A DNA stretch of 49,595 nt from Terripilifer ovatus (lineage in GTDB: Bacteria; Pseudomonadota; Alphaproteobacteria; Rhizobiales; Beijerinckiaceae): positions 1 through 49,595 of the forward strand of contig JARHVB010000046.1 in the NCBI GenBank assembly GCA_029222685.1. Reading direction: 5' to 3'. Made by a program: the position numbers and the translations under genes. Positions 26,783-35,759 of this stretch are shown here, piece by piece; within the stretch, counting starts at the first letter, position 1, and each line of letters opens with the position of its first letter. The notes under the pieces are model-generated. The model ran no database searches, was not told the DNA's origin, and saw nothing but the letters and a program-made list of their open reading frames with translations.

Positions 26783-27913
26783 ATGATGGCTGAAACCAGA
26801 AGCAAGCCCAGCAAGGGCTCCAAACGCGCTTCGACGCGCACCGGCGCGCCGAAAGCCACCATCAAGGACATTGCGCGCGCCGCCGGCGTCTCCGTCGCCA
26901 CCGTCTCGCGCGTCCTCAACACGCCCGACCTTGTGGTCGCCAAGAAGCGCCAGGCCGTGCTGCGCGCGCTGCGCCGCCACGACTATATCCCCAACCAGAC
27001 GGCGCGGTCGATGATCTCGCGCCGCTCGCGCGCCATCGGCCTGATCCTTCCAACCCTTGCCAATCCGGTCTTCGTGCCCGCCATCGCCGCGATCGAGCAG
27101 GAACTCGACCGTGCCGGCTATGCCCTGCTGATCAACTGCTGCGAGCGCGACCCGGCCCGCGAACTGGCGCAGGCGCGCACCCTGATCGAGCGCGGCATGG
27201 ATGGGCTGCTCATCACCGGTTCCGAGCACCTGCCGGATCTGCCCGCCCTGCTGGCGCGCCATCGCATTCCCCACGTTTCGCAAGACGTTTCGCAGGACAT
27301 CGCGCTCGACAAGCCGATGGGGCCGAGCATCGGCCTCGACAATGCAGGCGCGCTCGCCGCCGCCGTCGATCATCTCCACGCCTGCGGCCATCGCCGCATC
27401 GCCGTCCTCTCCGGCCCGGTCCACAACACGCCGTCGGTGCGCGACCGCTTTCTCAGCGCCATCGCGCGCATCAGGCATCACGGCCTGATCTGTCCCGACG
27501 CCTGGTGCGCGGTGAGCGATGACTACGACAACCATTCAACCCGCATTGCTGCCCAGCGTCTCCTCGATTGTGGTGAGCAGCCCACCGCCGTGGCACTGAC
27601 CGGCGATCTTCTCGCGCTCGGCCTGATAAGCGAATGCCGCGCCCGCAGCCTCGACATTCCGCGCGATCTGTCGATCATCGGCTGCGGCGACACCAATATG
27701 GGCCAATATGCCGACCCACCTTTGACCACGATCCACATGCCCTTCGTCGAAATGGGCAGAGCCGCCGCGCGCGACCTGCTGTCGCTGATCGAAGACCGCA
27801 AGCCACCGGAACTATCCATCCTGCCGCACGAACTCGTCATCCGACAATCAGTGGCAGCGCCCGCGAATGCCCACAGCGCCAAGACAGGCCGGTTGCGCAC
27901 CAATCGGCTCTGA
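26783..27913 (+). CDS. LacI-family transcriptional regulator
   Basis: The 376-residue protein has a basic N-terminal tail of about 24 residues, then the LacI helix-turn-helix ATIKDIARAAGVSVATVSRVL (about 25-45) with hinge region, and a periplasmic-binding-like sensor domain (about 83-350) with IGLILPTLANPVF and MDGLLITGSE. It should repress or activate the local genes depending on a small ligand. It lies 21 bases after the oxygenase gene and 42 before a GMC gene. The palindrome at 24579-24594 is a plausible binding site. A short in-protein duplication (VSQDVSQD) is encoded near 27275-27300. Confidence 0.9.
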   Translation: MMAETRSKPSKGSKRASTRTGAPKATIKDIARAAGVSVATVSRVLNTPDLVVAKKRQAVLRALRRHDYIPNQTARSMISRRSRAIGLILPTLANPVFVPAIAAIEQELDRAGYALLINCCERDPARELAQARTLIERGMDGLLITGSEHLPDLPALLARHRIPHVSQDVSQDIALDKPMGPSIGLDNAGALAAAVDHLHACGHRRIAVLSGPVHNTPSVRDRFLSAIARIRHHGLICPDAWCAVSDDYDNHSTRIAAQRLLDCGEQPTAVALTGDLLALGLISECRARSLDIPRDLSIIGCGDTNMGQYADPPLTTIHMPFVEMGRAAARDLLSLIEDRKPPELSILPHELVIRQSVAAPANAHSAKTGRLRTNRL

Positions 27914-27955
27914 CGCTACCCTCCACCCTCATGGTCAAAGCCGTCGGGAGGGGAG

Positions 27956-29572
27956 ATGACCAAGGGATACGACTATATCGTTGTCGGCGGCGGCTCGGCT
28001 GGATGCGTGCTGGCCAACCGCCTGTCGGCAAATCCCGCGGCGCAGGTTCTGCTCGTCGAGGCCGGCGCGCGCGACTGGAATCCGCTGATCCGCGTGCCGC
28101 TGATGGCCGCCTGGTTCATGAACCATCGCTTTCACAACTGGTCCTATACGACAGAGCCGGAGCCTGGCCTCGCCGGACGCAGGATCGCCTGGCCGCGCGG
28201 TCGCGTGCTCGGCGGCTCATCCGCCATTAACGGCATGGTCTACACCCGCGGCAATCGCGGTGATTACGATCATTGGGCGCAGCTCGGCCTGCGCGACTGG
28301 TCGTATGACCGCGTGCTGCCGTTCTTCAAACGCTCGGAGAATTTCTGCGACGGCGCCAACGACTATCATGGCTCAGGCGGCGAATTGCCGGTGACGCATC
28401 CGGGCACGAAACAGCCCCTCTACGACGCCTTCGTCGAAGCCGGCGCCCAGGCAGGATTTCCGAAAAATCCGGATTTCAACGGCGAAAAGCAGGAGGGCTT
28501 CGGCCGCTATCACTTCACCATCCGCAACGGCCAGCGCTGGAGCACGGCGCGCTCGTTTGTCGATCCGGTGCGGACGCGCCCCAATCTCACTGTCCTTACC
28601 GGCGCGCAATTGCTGCGCGTCGTCATCGAAAACGGCCGCGCCACCGGCATCGAGGTAAAGGTCGGCAATGAAAAACGCACCATAACGGCGGCGCGCGAGA
28701 TCGTGCTGTCCTGCGGCGCCATCACCTCGCCGACGGCGCTGATGCTGTCGGGCATCGGCGCTGCGGATGACTTGCGCAGCCACGGCATCGACGTGAAAGT
28801 CGACCTGCCCGCCGTCGGCAGGAACCTGCAGGATCACCTGACGGTGCGCGTCTCGCATGCCTGCGAGAAGCCGGACGCGCTCTACGACGACCGCCGCATC
28901 GACCGCGCCGTCTTCAACGTGATGCGCAATGTGCTGACGAAGAAGGGACCCGCCTCGGCGTTCCCGCTCGAGGGCGGCGCCTTTCTCAGGTCGCGGCCCG
29001 ACGTCGAAGAACCAGACCTGCAGATCCATTTCTTCCCCGGCATTCCGGTGACCACGGGCGCGCGCATTCCCCTCGTCAAGCCGGCGCCCGGCGTGCACGA
29101 CGGTTACGGCTTCACCGGAACGACCTGCCAGCTGCGCCCGGAAAGCCGCGGCGACATATCACTGCGCAGTTCCGACCCGCTGGCGCAGCCGGTGATCCGC
29201 GCCAACTACCTCACCGCTCAGGCCGACCGCGAAACGCTGCGCGCCGGCGCAAAAATCCTGCGCGACGTGCTGCGCCAGGAGGCTTTCGCCTCCATGAACA
29301 GCCATGAGATCGCGCCCGGCCCCAACATCAACAGCGACGCGGAACTCGACGCCTACATCGCCGCCAATGCCGGCACGGTCTATCATCCGGTCGGCACCTG
29401 CCGCATGGGCGTGGATGACGCCTCGGTCGTCGACGGGGAACTGCGCGTGCGCGGCGTCAGCGGCCTGCGCGTCTCCGACGCCTCGATCATGCCGGCGCTC
29501 GTCAGCTCCAACACCAATGCGCCGACCATCATGATCGCCGAGAAGACCGCGGATTACATGCTGCGCACATGA
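27956..29572 (+). CDS. GMC-family FAD-dependent oxidoreductase (paralogue)
   Basis: The 538-residue flavoenzyme repeats all motifs of the protein at 21745: YDYIVVGGGSAGCVLANRL, RGRVLGGSSAINGMVYTRG, and His477 in HPVGTCRMG followed by NTNAPT. The two are the same length and closely related, so they arose by duplication within or before this locus. GGAGGGGAG directly precedes the ATG. Two GMC enzymes in one LacI-linked locus suggest successive or parallel alcohol oxidations, or two related substrates. The region between residues 280 and 400, which shapes the substrate pocket, differs most between them. Confidence 0.9.
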   Translation: MTKGYDYIVVGGGSAGCVLANRLSANPAAQVLLVEAGARDWNPLIRVPLMAAWFMNHRFHNWSYTTEPEPGLAGRRIAWPRGRVLGGSSAINGMVYTRGNRGDYDHWAQLGLRDWSYDRVLPFFKRSENFCDGANDYHGSGGELPVTHPGTKQPLYDAFVEAGAQAGFPKNPDFNGEKQEGFGRYHFTIRNGQRWSTARSFVDPVRTRPNLTVLTGAQLLRVVIENGRATGIEVKVGNEKRTITAAREIVLSCGAITSPTALMLSGIGAADDLRSHGIDVKVDLPAVGRNLQDHLTVRVSHACEKPDALYDDRRIDRAVFNVMRNVLTKKGPASAFPLEGGAFLRSRPDVEEPDLQIHFFPGIPVTTGARIPLVKPAPGVHDGYGFTGTTCQLRPESRGDISLRSSDPLAQPVIRANYLTAQADRETLRAGAKILRDVLRQEAFASMNSHEIAPGPNINSDAELDAYIAANAGTVYHPVGTCRMGVDDASVVDGELRVRGVSGLRVSDASIMPALVSSNTNAPTIMIAEKTADYMLRT

Positions 29573-29722
29573 CGCCAGGCTTGTAGGGATCGCCTTCATA
29601 CGAAAGAATTGTTCTAGTCCATAACAATGACGATTGTCGCTCGCGCGGGGCGCGGCTAGACTTGCCTCCTCGCGCGTCCGGCCGGAGGGGTTTGGCCGGA
29701 AGCGCCATCAAGGAGGGGATGG

Positions 29723-30736
29723 ATGAGAAGGATTGCTTTTGCATTGGCGGTTGCGGGGTGCGCGGCGGTTCCCGCGGCAGCTCAGGACAAGACCGTCAAC
29801 ATGAAGATCTCGCTCTGGGTGCCGACCGCGCATCCGCTGTACCCTTCGACAAAAGCCTGGGCGGAATCGATCGAGAAGGACTCCAACGGCACCATCAAGT
29901 CGACGCTCTTTCCCGCCGAACAGCTCGGCAAAGCCTTCGACCATTACGACATGGCGCGCGACGGCATCGCCGACGTCACCTATATCAACCCAGGTTATCA
30001 GCCCGGCCGCTTTCCCGTCATCGCGGTCGGCCAGATCCCATTCACCTTCGCCGATGCCGTGAAGGGCACGGCGGCGCTCGATAGCTGGTATCGCAAATAT
30101 GCGCCGGCCGAAATGAAGGAAACCAAATTCTGTTTCGCCTTCATGCACGATCCGGGCACCCTGCACAGCCGCAAGAAGGTCGTCGTTCCAGGCGACATCA
30201 AGGGCATGAAGATCCGGCCGGCGCACAGCACATTCGCCGAACTCGTCACCATGCTGGGCGGCACCAATGTGCAGGCCTCGGCGCCGGAAGCGCGCGACAT
30301 GCTGGAGCGCGGCGTCGCCGACGGCCTCGCCTTCCCGTGGGGATCGATGTTCCTGTTCGGCGTCGAGAAGCACATCAAATATTCCATCGACGCGCCGCTC
30401 TACACGACCATGTTCACCTATAACATCAACCGCCGCATGTATGACGGCATGTCGGCCGCGCAGAAGAAGGTGATTGACGATCATTGCACCAATGAATGGG
30501 CGGTGAAATTCGCCAAGCCCTGGGCCGATTTCGAGCACGCCGGCATCGACAAGATGAAGGCCCTGCACGACCACGAGGTCTACAAGCTCACCGATGCGCA
30601 GATCGGCGAATGGCGCAAGACCATCGAGCCGCTGACCGCCAAATGGTCGGACGCGGTGCGCAAGGCCGGCGTCGATCCCGATGTGGCGATGAAGGAATTG
30701 AAGGACGCCATCGCCAAGAATGGCGCCGGCTTCTAG
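29723..30736 (+). CDS. dctP: TRAP transporter solute-binding protein (DctP family)
   Basis: The 337-residue protein has a signal peptide ending VPAAAQ (about residue 21) and a DctP fold with SLWVPTAHPLYPSTKAWAE near the N-terminus and GMKIRPAHSTFAELVTMLGG, which holds the conserved Arg that clamps the ligand carboxylate. It delivers an organic acid or related ligand to the TRAP permease encoded next. GGAGGGG stands before the ATG. Upstream (29573-29722) lies the spaced inverted repeat ATTGTT-N9-AACAAT, which could be an operator. A terminator-like hairpin separates it from dctQ. Confidence 0.9.
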   Translation: MRRIAFALAVAGCAAVPAAAQDKTVNMKISLWVPTAHPLYPSTKAWAESIEKDSNGTIKSTLFPAEQLGKAFDHYDMARDGIADVTYINPGYQPGRFPVIAVGQIPFTFADAVKGTAALDSWYRKYAPAEMKETKFCFAFMHDPGTLHSRKKVVVPGDIKGMKIRPAHSTFAELVTMLGGTNVQASAPEARDMLERGVADGLAFPWGSMFLFGVEKHIKYSIDAPLYTTMFTYNINRRMYDGMSAAQKKVIDDHCTNEWAVKFAKPWADFEHAGIDKMKALHDHEVYKLTDAQIGEWRKTIEPLTAKWSDAVRKAGVDPDVAMKELKDAIAKNGAGF

Positions 30737-30754
30737 CACTCTTCCAGCCTGGGG

Positions 30755-30770
30755 CCGCCCTTTCGGGCGG
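30755..30770 (+). terminator. Hairpin between dctP and dctQ
   Basis: CCGCCC-TTTC-GGGCGG, followed by a pyrimidine-rich stretch, lies 19 bases after the dctP stop. It probably causes partial termination, giving more binding protein than permease, as is common in such operons. Confidence 0.6.
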
Positions 30771-30804
30771 TCGCCTTCTTTCGACACCCACAGTGGAGCT
30801 TTCC

Positions 30805-31317
30805 TTGCTTCGCAAGTATATGGACGGCTTCATCGATACGATCGAGTGGATCGCGGCGATCTTCGTCGGCTGCGTCGTCGTGCTCATCTTCACCGGTGTC
30901 CTGCTGCGCTATTTCTTCTCGGCCTCGATCCCGGACGGTTATGATCTCGGCCGCATGCTGCTCGGCATCCTGATCTTCTGGGGTATCGCCGCGACGAGCT
31001 ATCGCGGCACGCATATCACCGTCGATCTGGTCTGGAGCCAGGCCAATCCTCGCTGGAAACGCATCATCGACATCTTCGCGACCCTGGTGCTGCTATTCGT
31101 CGTCACCGTGCAGACCTACACCTTGTTCGACAAGGTGCTCGACACCTGGCGTTCCAACCTCCTGACTTTCGATCTCGGCCTGCCGACCTGGCCGTTCTTC
31201 GCGCTCGCCTGGATCGGCGATGTCTGCGCCGTGCTGCTCATCGCCATCCGCACCTGGCGCCTGATCTTCCATCCGGACGAAATCCACGACGAGACCGAAT
31301 TGAAAGTGGCGGACTGA
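30805..31317 (+). CDS. dctQ: TRAP transporter small permease (DctQ family)
   Basis: The 170-residue protein has four hydrophobic spans (about 14-36, 48-66, 88-108 and 128-148) and the DctQ pattern of a conserved mid-protein Y-R-G-T-H-I-T-V-D segment. With DctM it forms the sodium-driven permease. The start is set at TTG 30805, which has GTGGAG six bases upstream; GTG at 30793 and ATG at 30820 are in frame but worse placed. Its stop lies 4 bases before the dctM start. Confidence 0.87.
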   Translation: MLRKYMDGFIDTIEWIAAIFVGCVVVLIFTGVLLRYFFSASIPDGYDLGRMLLGILIFWGIAATSYRGTHITVDLVWSQANPRWKRIIDIFATLVLLFVVTVQTYTLFDKVLDTWRSNLLTFDLGLPTWPFFALAWIGDVCAVLLIAIRTWRLIFHPDEIHDETELKVAD

Positions 31318-31321
31318 ACGC

Positions 31322-32620
31322 ATGGATACGAATACCGTCGCCATCATCGGTTTTGTCGTTCTTTTCCTCCTCATGCTGGCGCGCGTGCCGGTCGGCATGG
31401 CCATGGGCCTCGTCGGCGTGACCGGCTTCGGCTATCTCACCAATTACGAGGCGGCGCTGAAACTCATCGGCCAGACGTCGATGCGCACGGTGACGGATTA
31501 TACGTTCGGGATCATCCCGATGTTCCTGCTGATGGGCGCTTTCGTCTCCCACGCCGGCATCAGCCGCGAGCTCTTCCGCGCCGCCAACGCCTTTGTCGGT
31601 CATTGGCGCGGCGGCCTCGGCGTCGCCACCATCTCGGCCTGCGGCGGCTTCGCCGCCATCTGCGGCTCGTCTGTCGCCACAGCCGCGACCTTCTCGGCCG
31701 TCGCCTATCCGGAAATGCGCCGCCATAACTATCCGAAAAGTTTTGCTGCGGGCGTCATCGCAGCCGGCGGCACGCTCGGCATCATGATCCCGCCGTCCAC
31801 CGTGCTCGCGGTCTACGGCATCATCACCCAGCAGGACATCGGCAAGCTGTTCATCGCCGGCATCCTGCCGGGCATATTCGAAATCCTTGTCCTCGTCGGC
31901 ACGGTCATCCTCATCGGTTATCTGCGCCCGGGTTTCCTGCCCTCCGCCGTCCGCGCATCCTGGCCGCAGCGCCTGCAGGCGCTCAGGGAAGTCTGGGCGC
32001 CGCTGCTGCTGTTCGCCTTCGTCATCGGCGGGCTTTACGGCGGGCTCTTCACCGCGACGGAGGCCGGCGGCATGGGCGCCGGCGGCGCTTTCATCATCGG
32101 CTTCCTGCGCGGCAGGCTCGGCCGCGCCGAGATCAAGAAATCCCTGCTCGAGGCGACGCGGACCTCGGCCGCCGTGTTCACCATTCTCATCGGCGCTCTG
32201 CTGTTCGGATACTTTCTCACCATCACCCAGACGCCGCAGAAGGTGACGGAACTGCTCACCGGCCTCGGCATCGGCAAATACGGCGTGCTGGCGCTCATCC
32301 TGCTGATGTATCTGGTACTCGGCTGCCTCATGGACGCCATGGCCATGATCATCCTCACCGTGCCGATCGTCTTCCCTGTCATCGTTCAGCTCGGCTTCGA
32401 TCCGATCTGGTTCGGCGTCATCATCGTCATGACGGTCGAGATCGGCCTCATCCATCCGCCCGTCGGCATGAATGTCTTCGTCATCAAGAGCATGGTGCCG
32501 GACATCGATTTCACCACCATCTTCAAGGGCGTCCTGCCCTTCGTCGCGGCGCTGATCTTCGCGCTGATCGTCATCGTGATCTTTCCGCAGATGGCGATCT
32601 GGCTTCCTGGAAGAATGTGA
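31322..32620 (+). CDS. dctM: TRAP transporter large permease (DctM family)
   Basis: The 432-residue protein is almost wholly hydrophobic, with about twelve membrane spans. Family landmarks include IPMFLLMGAFVSHAGIS, SACGGFAAICGSSVATAATF, AAGGTLGIMIPPSTVLAVYG and HPPVGMNVFVI. It is the ion-coupled translocation subunit of the TRAP system with DctP and DctQ. It is translationally coupled to dctQ upstream, and its stop lies just before the DUF3237 gene. Confidence 0.93.
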   Translation: MDTNTVAIIGFVVLFLLMLARVPVGMAMGLVGVTGFGYLTNYEAALKLIGQTSMRTVTDYTFGIIPMFLLMGAFVSHAGISRELFRAANAFVGHWRGGLGVATISACGGFAAICGSSVATAATFSAVAYPEMRRHNYPKSFAAGVIAAGGTLGIMIPPSTVLAVYGIITQQDIGKLFIAGILPGIFEILVLVGTVILIGYLRPGFLPSAVRASWPQRLQALREVWAPLLLFAFVIGGLYGGLFTATEAGGMGAGGAFIIGFLRGRLGRAEIKKSLLEATRTSAAVFTILIGALLFGYFLTITQTPQKVTELLTGLGIGKYGVLALILLMYLVLGCLMDAMAMIILTVPIVFPVIVQLGFDPIWFGVIIVMTVEIGLIHPPVGMNVFVIKSMVPDIDFTTIFKGVLPFVAALIFALIVIVIFPQMAIWLPGRM

Positions 32621-32634
32621 ACCGAGGAAAGCAA

Positions 32635-33093
32635 ATGCCGATCGCCATCGCCTTCGAACATATCTGCGACCTCAGCGTCGAAGTCGCCAGGCCGCTCGAG
32701 ATCGGCGAGACGGGGCTCGGTGAACGCCGCGTCATCGATATCACCGGCGGCACGGTGAGCGGCCCGAAATTCAACGGCCGCATCCGCCCCGGCGCCGACT
32801 TCCAGATCATCCGCCCCAACGGCCTCACCGTCCTGCACGCGCGCTATGTGATCGAGGCCGACGACGGCGCGCTGGTCTATGTCGAGAACGACGGCATCCG
32901 GTTCGGCCCGCGGGAAGCGCTCGACAGGTTGAAGCGCGGCGAGCCGGTCGATCCGGCGCTGATCTACTTCCGCTCGGTCCCGCGCTTCGAAACGGGCTCT
33001 GACAAATACCGCTGGCTGATGCAATCGATCTTCGTCTGCTCCGGCGTACGCACGCCCGGCACGGTCGAACTGAGCGTTTACCGGCTGGCGTGA
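32635..33093 (+). CDS. DUF3237 domain-containing protein
   Basis: The 152-residue protein fits the DUF3237 family: a small barrel protein with GGTVSGPKFNGRIRPGADFQ near the middle, ENDGIRFGP, and YFRSVPRFETGSDKYRWLMQSIFVC near the end. Its biochemical role is not established. The ATG at 32635 has GAGGA upstream; GTG at 32617 overlapping the dctM stop is less likely. It is the last gene of the TRAP operon, so it may act on the transported compound. DUF3237 genes are reported near catabolic operons, which agrees with the setting. Confidence 0.85.
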   Translation: MPIAIAFEHICDLSVEVARPLEIGETGLGERRVIDITGGTVSGPKFNGRIRPGADFQIIRPNGLTVLHARYVIEADDGALVYVENDGIRFGPREALDRLKRGEPVDPALIYFRSVPRFETGSDKYRWLMQSIFVCSGVRTPGTVELSVYRLA

Positions 33094-33156
33094 AAACGCC
33101 CATTGGAACCAAATGATAGCCTGAAGGGTTACCTAACCTCTTTCAGGAGCACTCAC

Positions 33157-33333
33157 ATGCTGAGATGGGCACTCATTTTTTTCCTGATTTCGATCGTCGC
33201 CGGCTTCCTCGGTTTTTCCGGCGTGGCAGCGGGCACGGCTGAGATCGCCAAGCTGCTGTTCTACGCCGCGGTCGTGATCTTCGCGATCTTCCTCATTCTC
33301 GGCGTCATGGCCGGCGAGGCTCTGTTCCGATGA
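33157..33333 (+). CDS. DUF1328 small membrane protein (YtjA-like)
   Basis: The 58-residue protein has two membrane spans with the DUF1328 pattern MLRWALIFFLISIVAGFLGF, then AGTAEIAKLLFYAAVVIFAIFLIL. Such proteins occur widely in proteobacteria and are often stress-induced; the function is unknown. CAGGAG precedes the ATG at 33157, so the in-frame start at 33103 is rejected. Confidence 0.88.
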   Translation: MLRWALIFFLISIVAGFLGFSGVAAGTAEIAKLLFYAAVVIFAIFLILGVMAGEALFR

Positions 33334-33352
33334 TCGGCTGAGACCGCTGTAT

Positions 33353-33380
33353 CGCCGCGCGACCTTCCGGCCGCGCGGCG
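33353..33380. terminator. Strong hairpin between convergent genes
   Basis: CGCCGCGCG pairs with CGCGCGGCG over a 10-nt loop, between the DUF1328 gene and the convergent phosphatase gene. The stem is very GC-rich but lacks a clear T-run on either strand, so efficiency is uncertain. Confidence 0.55.
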
Positions 33381-33406
33381 CGTTGCGCCTCTGAACCGGC
33401 GTCGTG

Positions 33407-35218
33407 TCAGTGAGCGCTGTCTGCCGGCAGGCCCAGCGTGCGGCCCGGATATCCGGCCGCGTCGAAATAGGTCGTAAGCCCAACTTTCTGATACTTCACC
33501 ACGGTCACATTGCCGTTCTCATCCGGCTTGGACCGCAGCATGCCGGGGGTCGCCTTCGGCCTCGCGCCGTGCGGCATCGCCTCAGTCAGCACGCGGCCGA
33601 TCAAATGGCCCTTGTTCTTGATGTTGAGGCCGAGCAGGCGATCGATCGTCTTGCCGATGTCGGCATTGCTCGACGGCGCCGTGTCGACAAAGCCCTTACG
33701 GAAGCTCGGCCCCATCGCCGCCATGATGTTCTGCGTATCGGCCCGCCCGAAGCTGCCATGCATGCCCTGACCCTGCTGCAGGGTCGTATCGGCGATCTCG
33801 ACGCCGCAGGTCGTCGGATCGTTGCAACCCAGCGAGAAGGTCTTGAAGTTGACGGCGATGGCGGGCATCGGCGTGATGGCCGTGCCCTTCATCGAAATCG
33901 CCGACAGCGGCAAGGTGCCCGGAAAACTGCCGAGGCTGTCGTCGACAAAGAGGCCGCTCACGTAATCCTGCGCCGACAGGATCTGCACGACTTTGGCGGC
34001 CAGCGCCTTGTCGCCTGTCGGCAGATAGACGAGATCGGAACCGCCGTTCGCGGCCACGACGACCTGCGGCTTCGAAACGTCCTGGCCGATCAGGCCGTTG
34101 GCGCGCACCGGAAATGCGTCGGCGGCCACCACCGCATTCTTGGCGTCGGGGTCGAACAGCGGCATATCGAGCCCGTGCGCGATATCCACCGCCAGGAAGC
34201 CCGGCGGAAGCTGATGCGCGCTCACGCCTTTGATCGTCTGACTGGCCGACCAGCTCGTGCCGCTCTCCTTCGAGATCGTCGAGAAGCCGTGGTCGGAGGT
34301 GAGGATCACGTCGGTGTCGCCATCGAGGCCCTGCGTCTTCAGGGCATCGAGAATCTTGGCGAGATCGTCATCGGCATTCTTGATCGAAGCCAGCGACGTC
34401 GGACCGTTGATGCCCGGAATGAGCCGCCCCAGGCTGTCGCCCTGGTTGTGCTGCGTGCCGTCCGGATCGCGCGACCAGAACACCAGCACGAACGGCTTCT
34501 TGCGCGCCTTGAGGAGCGGCAGGGCGGCCTTGGTGGTGGCGTCGGCGAAGAAATTCTGCTGGTCGAGATTGGCGACAACCGTGCCCGGATCCGTGTTGGT
34601 GCCGGCCTTGCCGTTGTCGCCGCGCGTCGGCGCCTGCACTGGCATTCCTGCCGCGGTCAGCGCCTGCTTCAATTCATCCGAAAGCGGAATGCCGCCGGCC
34701 CGGCCGGTGCTGTCGTCGATGACGATGGTCTTCTGTCCGCTGCGTTCCTCGTGATCCATGATCAGTGCCGGGCCGAGCTTGCCGATCGTCGCCGTCGAGA
34801 AACCCTTGTCGCGCGCCGCCTTCAGGATGGTTTCCTCGTTGAGATAATTGCCTGCAAAATGTTCGTCCACATCGCCGAGGACCGGATCGCTCTCGAGGAA
34901 CGGCGTCAGGCTGTCGCCGGCGCCGGGCACCGGAAAGCCGCTGTAGATGGTGTTGGAGAAATCGCCGCTGTCGCCCGGCATATGGCCGGTCGCCATGCCG
35001 GCCGCGTTGGCCGTCGTGAAGGTCGGGAAAATCGAATGGGTGTTGGCAAAGCGCACGCCGTTCTTCATCAGCGCCAGCATCGTCGGCGCGGTCTTCTCGT
35101 TGACCATGCCCGGCCGCAGGCCGTCGGCAACGAACAGAACCACATTGTGCGGGCGCTGCTGCGCCTGCGCGGTAAACGCGACGAGAGATAAAGCGGAGGC
35201 AAGGAAAAGCGAGCGCAT
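33407..35218 (-). CDS. Secreted alkaline-phosphatase-superfamily protein (type I phosphodiesterase/pyrophosphatase)
   Basis: The 603-residue protein has a signal peptide ending FTAQAQ (about residue 20), then NVVLFVADGLRPGMV with metal ligand Asp32 and FPTFTTANAAGMATG with the nucleophile Thr near 66-68. Further metal-site motifs are SRDPDGTQHNQGD, TSDHGFS and GMHGSFG. This matches the nucleotide pyrophosphatase/phosphodiesterase branch, which splits phosphodiester or phosphate ester bonds in the periplasm to recover phosphate. A ribosome site (AGGAG) lies about 6 bases before the start. The substrate is not predictable. It is transcribed alone. Confidence 0.88.
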   Translation of the reverse strand: MRSLFLASALSLVAFTAQAQQRPHNVVLFVADGLRPGMVNEKTAPTMLALMKNGVRFANTHSIFPTFTTANAAGMATGHMPGDSGDFSNTIYSGFPVPGAGDSLTPFLESDPVLGDVDEHFAGNYLNEETILKAARDKGFSTATIGKLGPALIMDHEERSGQKTIVIDDSTGRAGGIPLSDELKQALTAAGMPVQAPTRGDNGKAGTNTDPGTVVANLDQQNFFADATTKAALPLLKARKKPFVLVFWSRDPDGTQHNQGDSLGRLIPGINGPTSLASIKNADDDLAKILDALKTQGLDGDTDVILTSDHGFSTISKESGTSWSASQTIKGVSAHQLPPGFLAVDIAHGLDMPLFDPDAKNAVVAADAFPVRANGLIGQDVSKPQVVVAANGGSDLVYLPTGDKALAAKVVQILSAQDYVSGLFVDDSLGSFPGTLPLSAISMKGTAITPMPAIAVNFKTFSLGCNDPTTCGVEIADTTLQQGQGMHGSFGRADTQNIMAAMGPSFRKGFVDTAPSSNADIGKTIDRLLGLNIKNKGHLIGRVLTEAMPHGARPKATPGMLRSKPDENGNVTVVKYQKVGLTTYFDAAGYPGRTLGLPADSAH

Positions 35219-35356
35219 AGGGGTCTCCTAGGTAGTTCTACCCCTGCAAAAGCCCTATGACATGACACGTTGATGACGGCGCGGCGCTGGAGTCGACAGG
35301 TCCGCACCCTGGACCTACGGTTCGCGCCCGCGCGTCAGCATCTGCAGAGGTCTCGC

Positions 35357-35743
35357 ATGCTCGATCACATCGGCTTTACTGTCGCCAATTTCGCCGAGGC
35401 GAAGACGTTTTACACCAAAGCGCTCGCCCCGCTCGGCCTCACTGTCGTGATGGAAGTGACGAAAGAACAGACCGGCGGCGACGAACACGCCGGCTTCGGC
35501 CGCGACAACAAGCCGTTCTTCTGGATCGGCACTGGCGACAAGGCCAGGGGCGGCCTGCACGTCGCCTTCGCGACCGGGACGCGCGCGCAAGTCGATGAAT
35601 TTTATACTGCCGCGATTGCCGCGGGCGCTCGCGACAATGGCAAGCCGGGCCTGCGGCCCCACTATCATCCCAATTATTATGGCGCTTTCGTCATCGACAG
35701 GGACGGCAACAATATCGAGGCGGTGTGCCATGCGCCGGGGTGA
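35357..35743 (+). CDS. VOC-family (glyoxalase-like) protein
   Basis: The 128-residue protein starts MLDHIGFTVANFAEAKTFYT, the classical first beta-alpha-beta module of vicinal-oxygen-chelate proteins, and ends with YYGAFVIDRDGNNIEAVCH, the second module with the metal-ligand Glu. His4 and the C-terminal Glu probably bind a divalent metal. Members include glyoxalases, dioxygenases and antibiotic-binding proteins; this branch has no assigned activity. The ATG at 35357 has AGAGG upstream, so the longer frame from 35270 is rejected. Confidence 0.85.
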   Translation: MLDHIGFTVANFAEAKTFYTKALAPLGLTVVMEVTKEQTGGDEHAGFGRDNKPFFWIGTGDKARGGLHVAFATGTRAQVDEFYTAAIAAGARDNGKPGLRPHYHPNYYGAFVIDRDGNNIEAVCHAPG

Positions 35744-35759
35744 TGCAGCGATGGGCTTG

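Noticed and set aside
27275..27305. Direct repeat of ACGTTTCGCA-type units resembling a LacI half-site
   Set aside because: It lies inside the LacI coding sequence and simply encodes the repeated VSQD; it is not placed like an operator.
25583..27535. 650-codon open frame on the minus strand
   Set aside because: It lies wholly opposite the 2OG oxygenase, LacI and binding-protein genes, shows low-complexity Arg/Asp/Gly-rich composition, and has no recognisable domain. It is a GC-rich shadow frame.
31238..32455. 405-codon open frame opposite dctM
   Set aside because: Extremely acidic, repeat-poor translation of a membrane-protein antisense strand; no support as a gene.
33404..35191. 595-codon open frame on the plus strand
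   Set aside because: It mirrors the phosphatase gene almost base for base. The minus-strand frame has a signal peptide and full catalytic motifs; this one has none.
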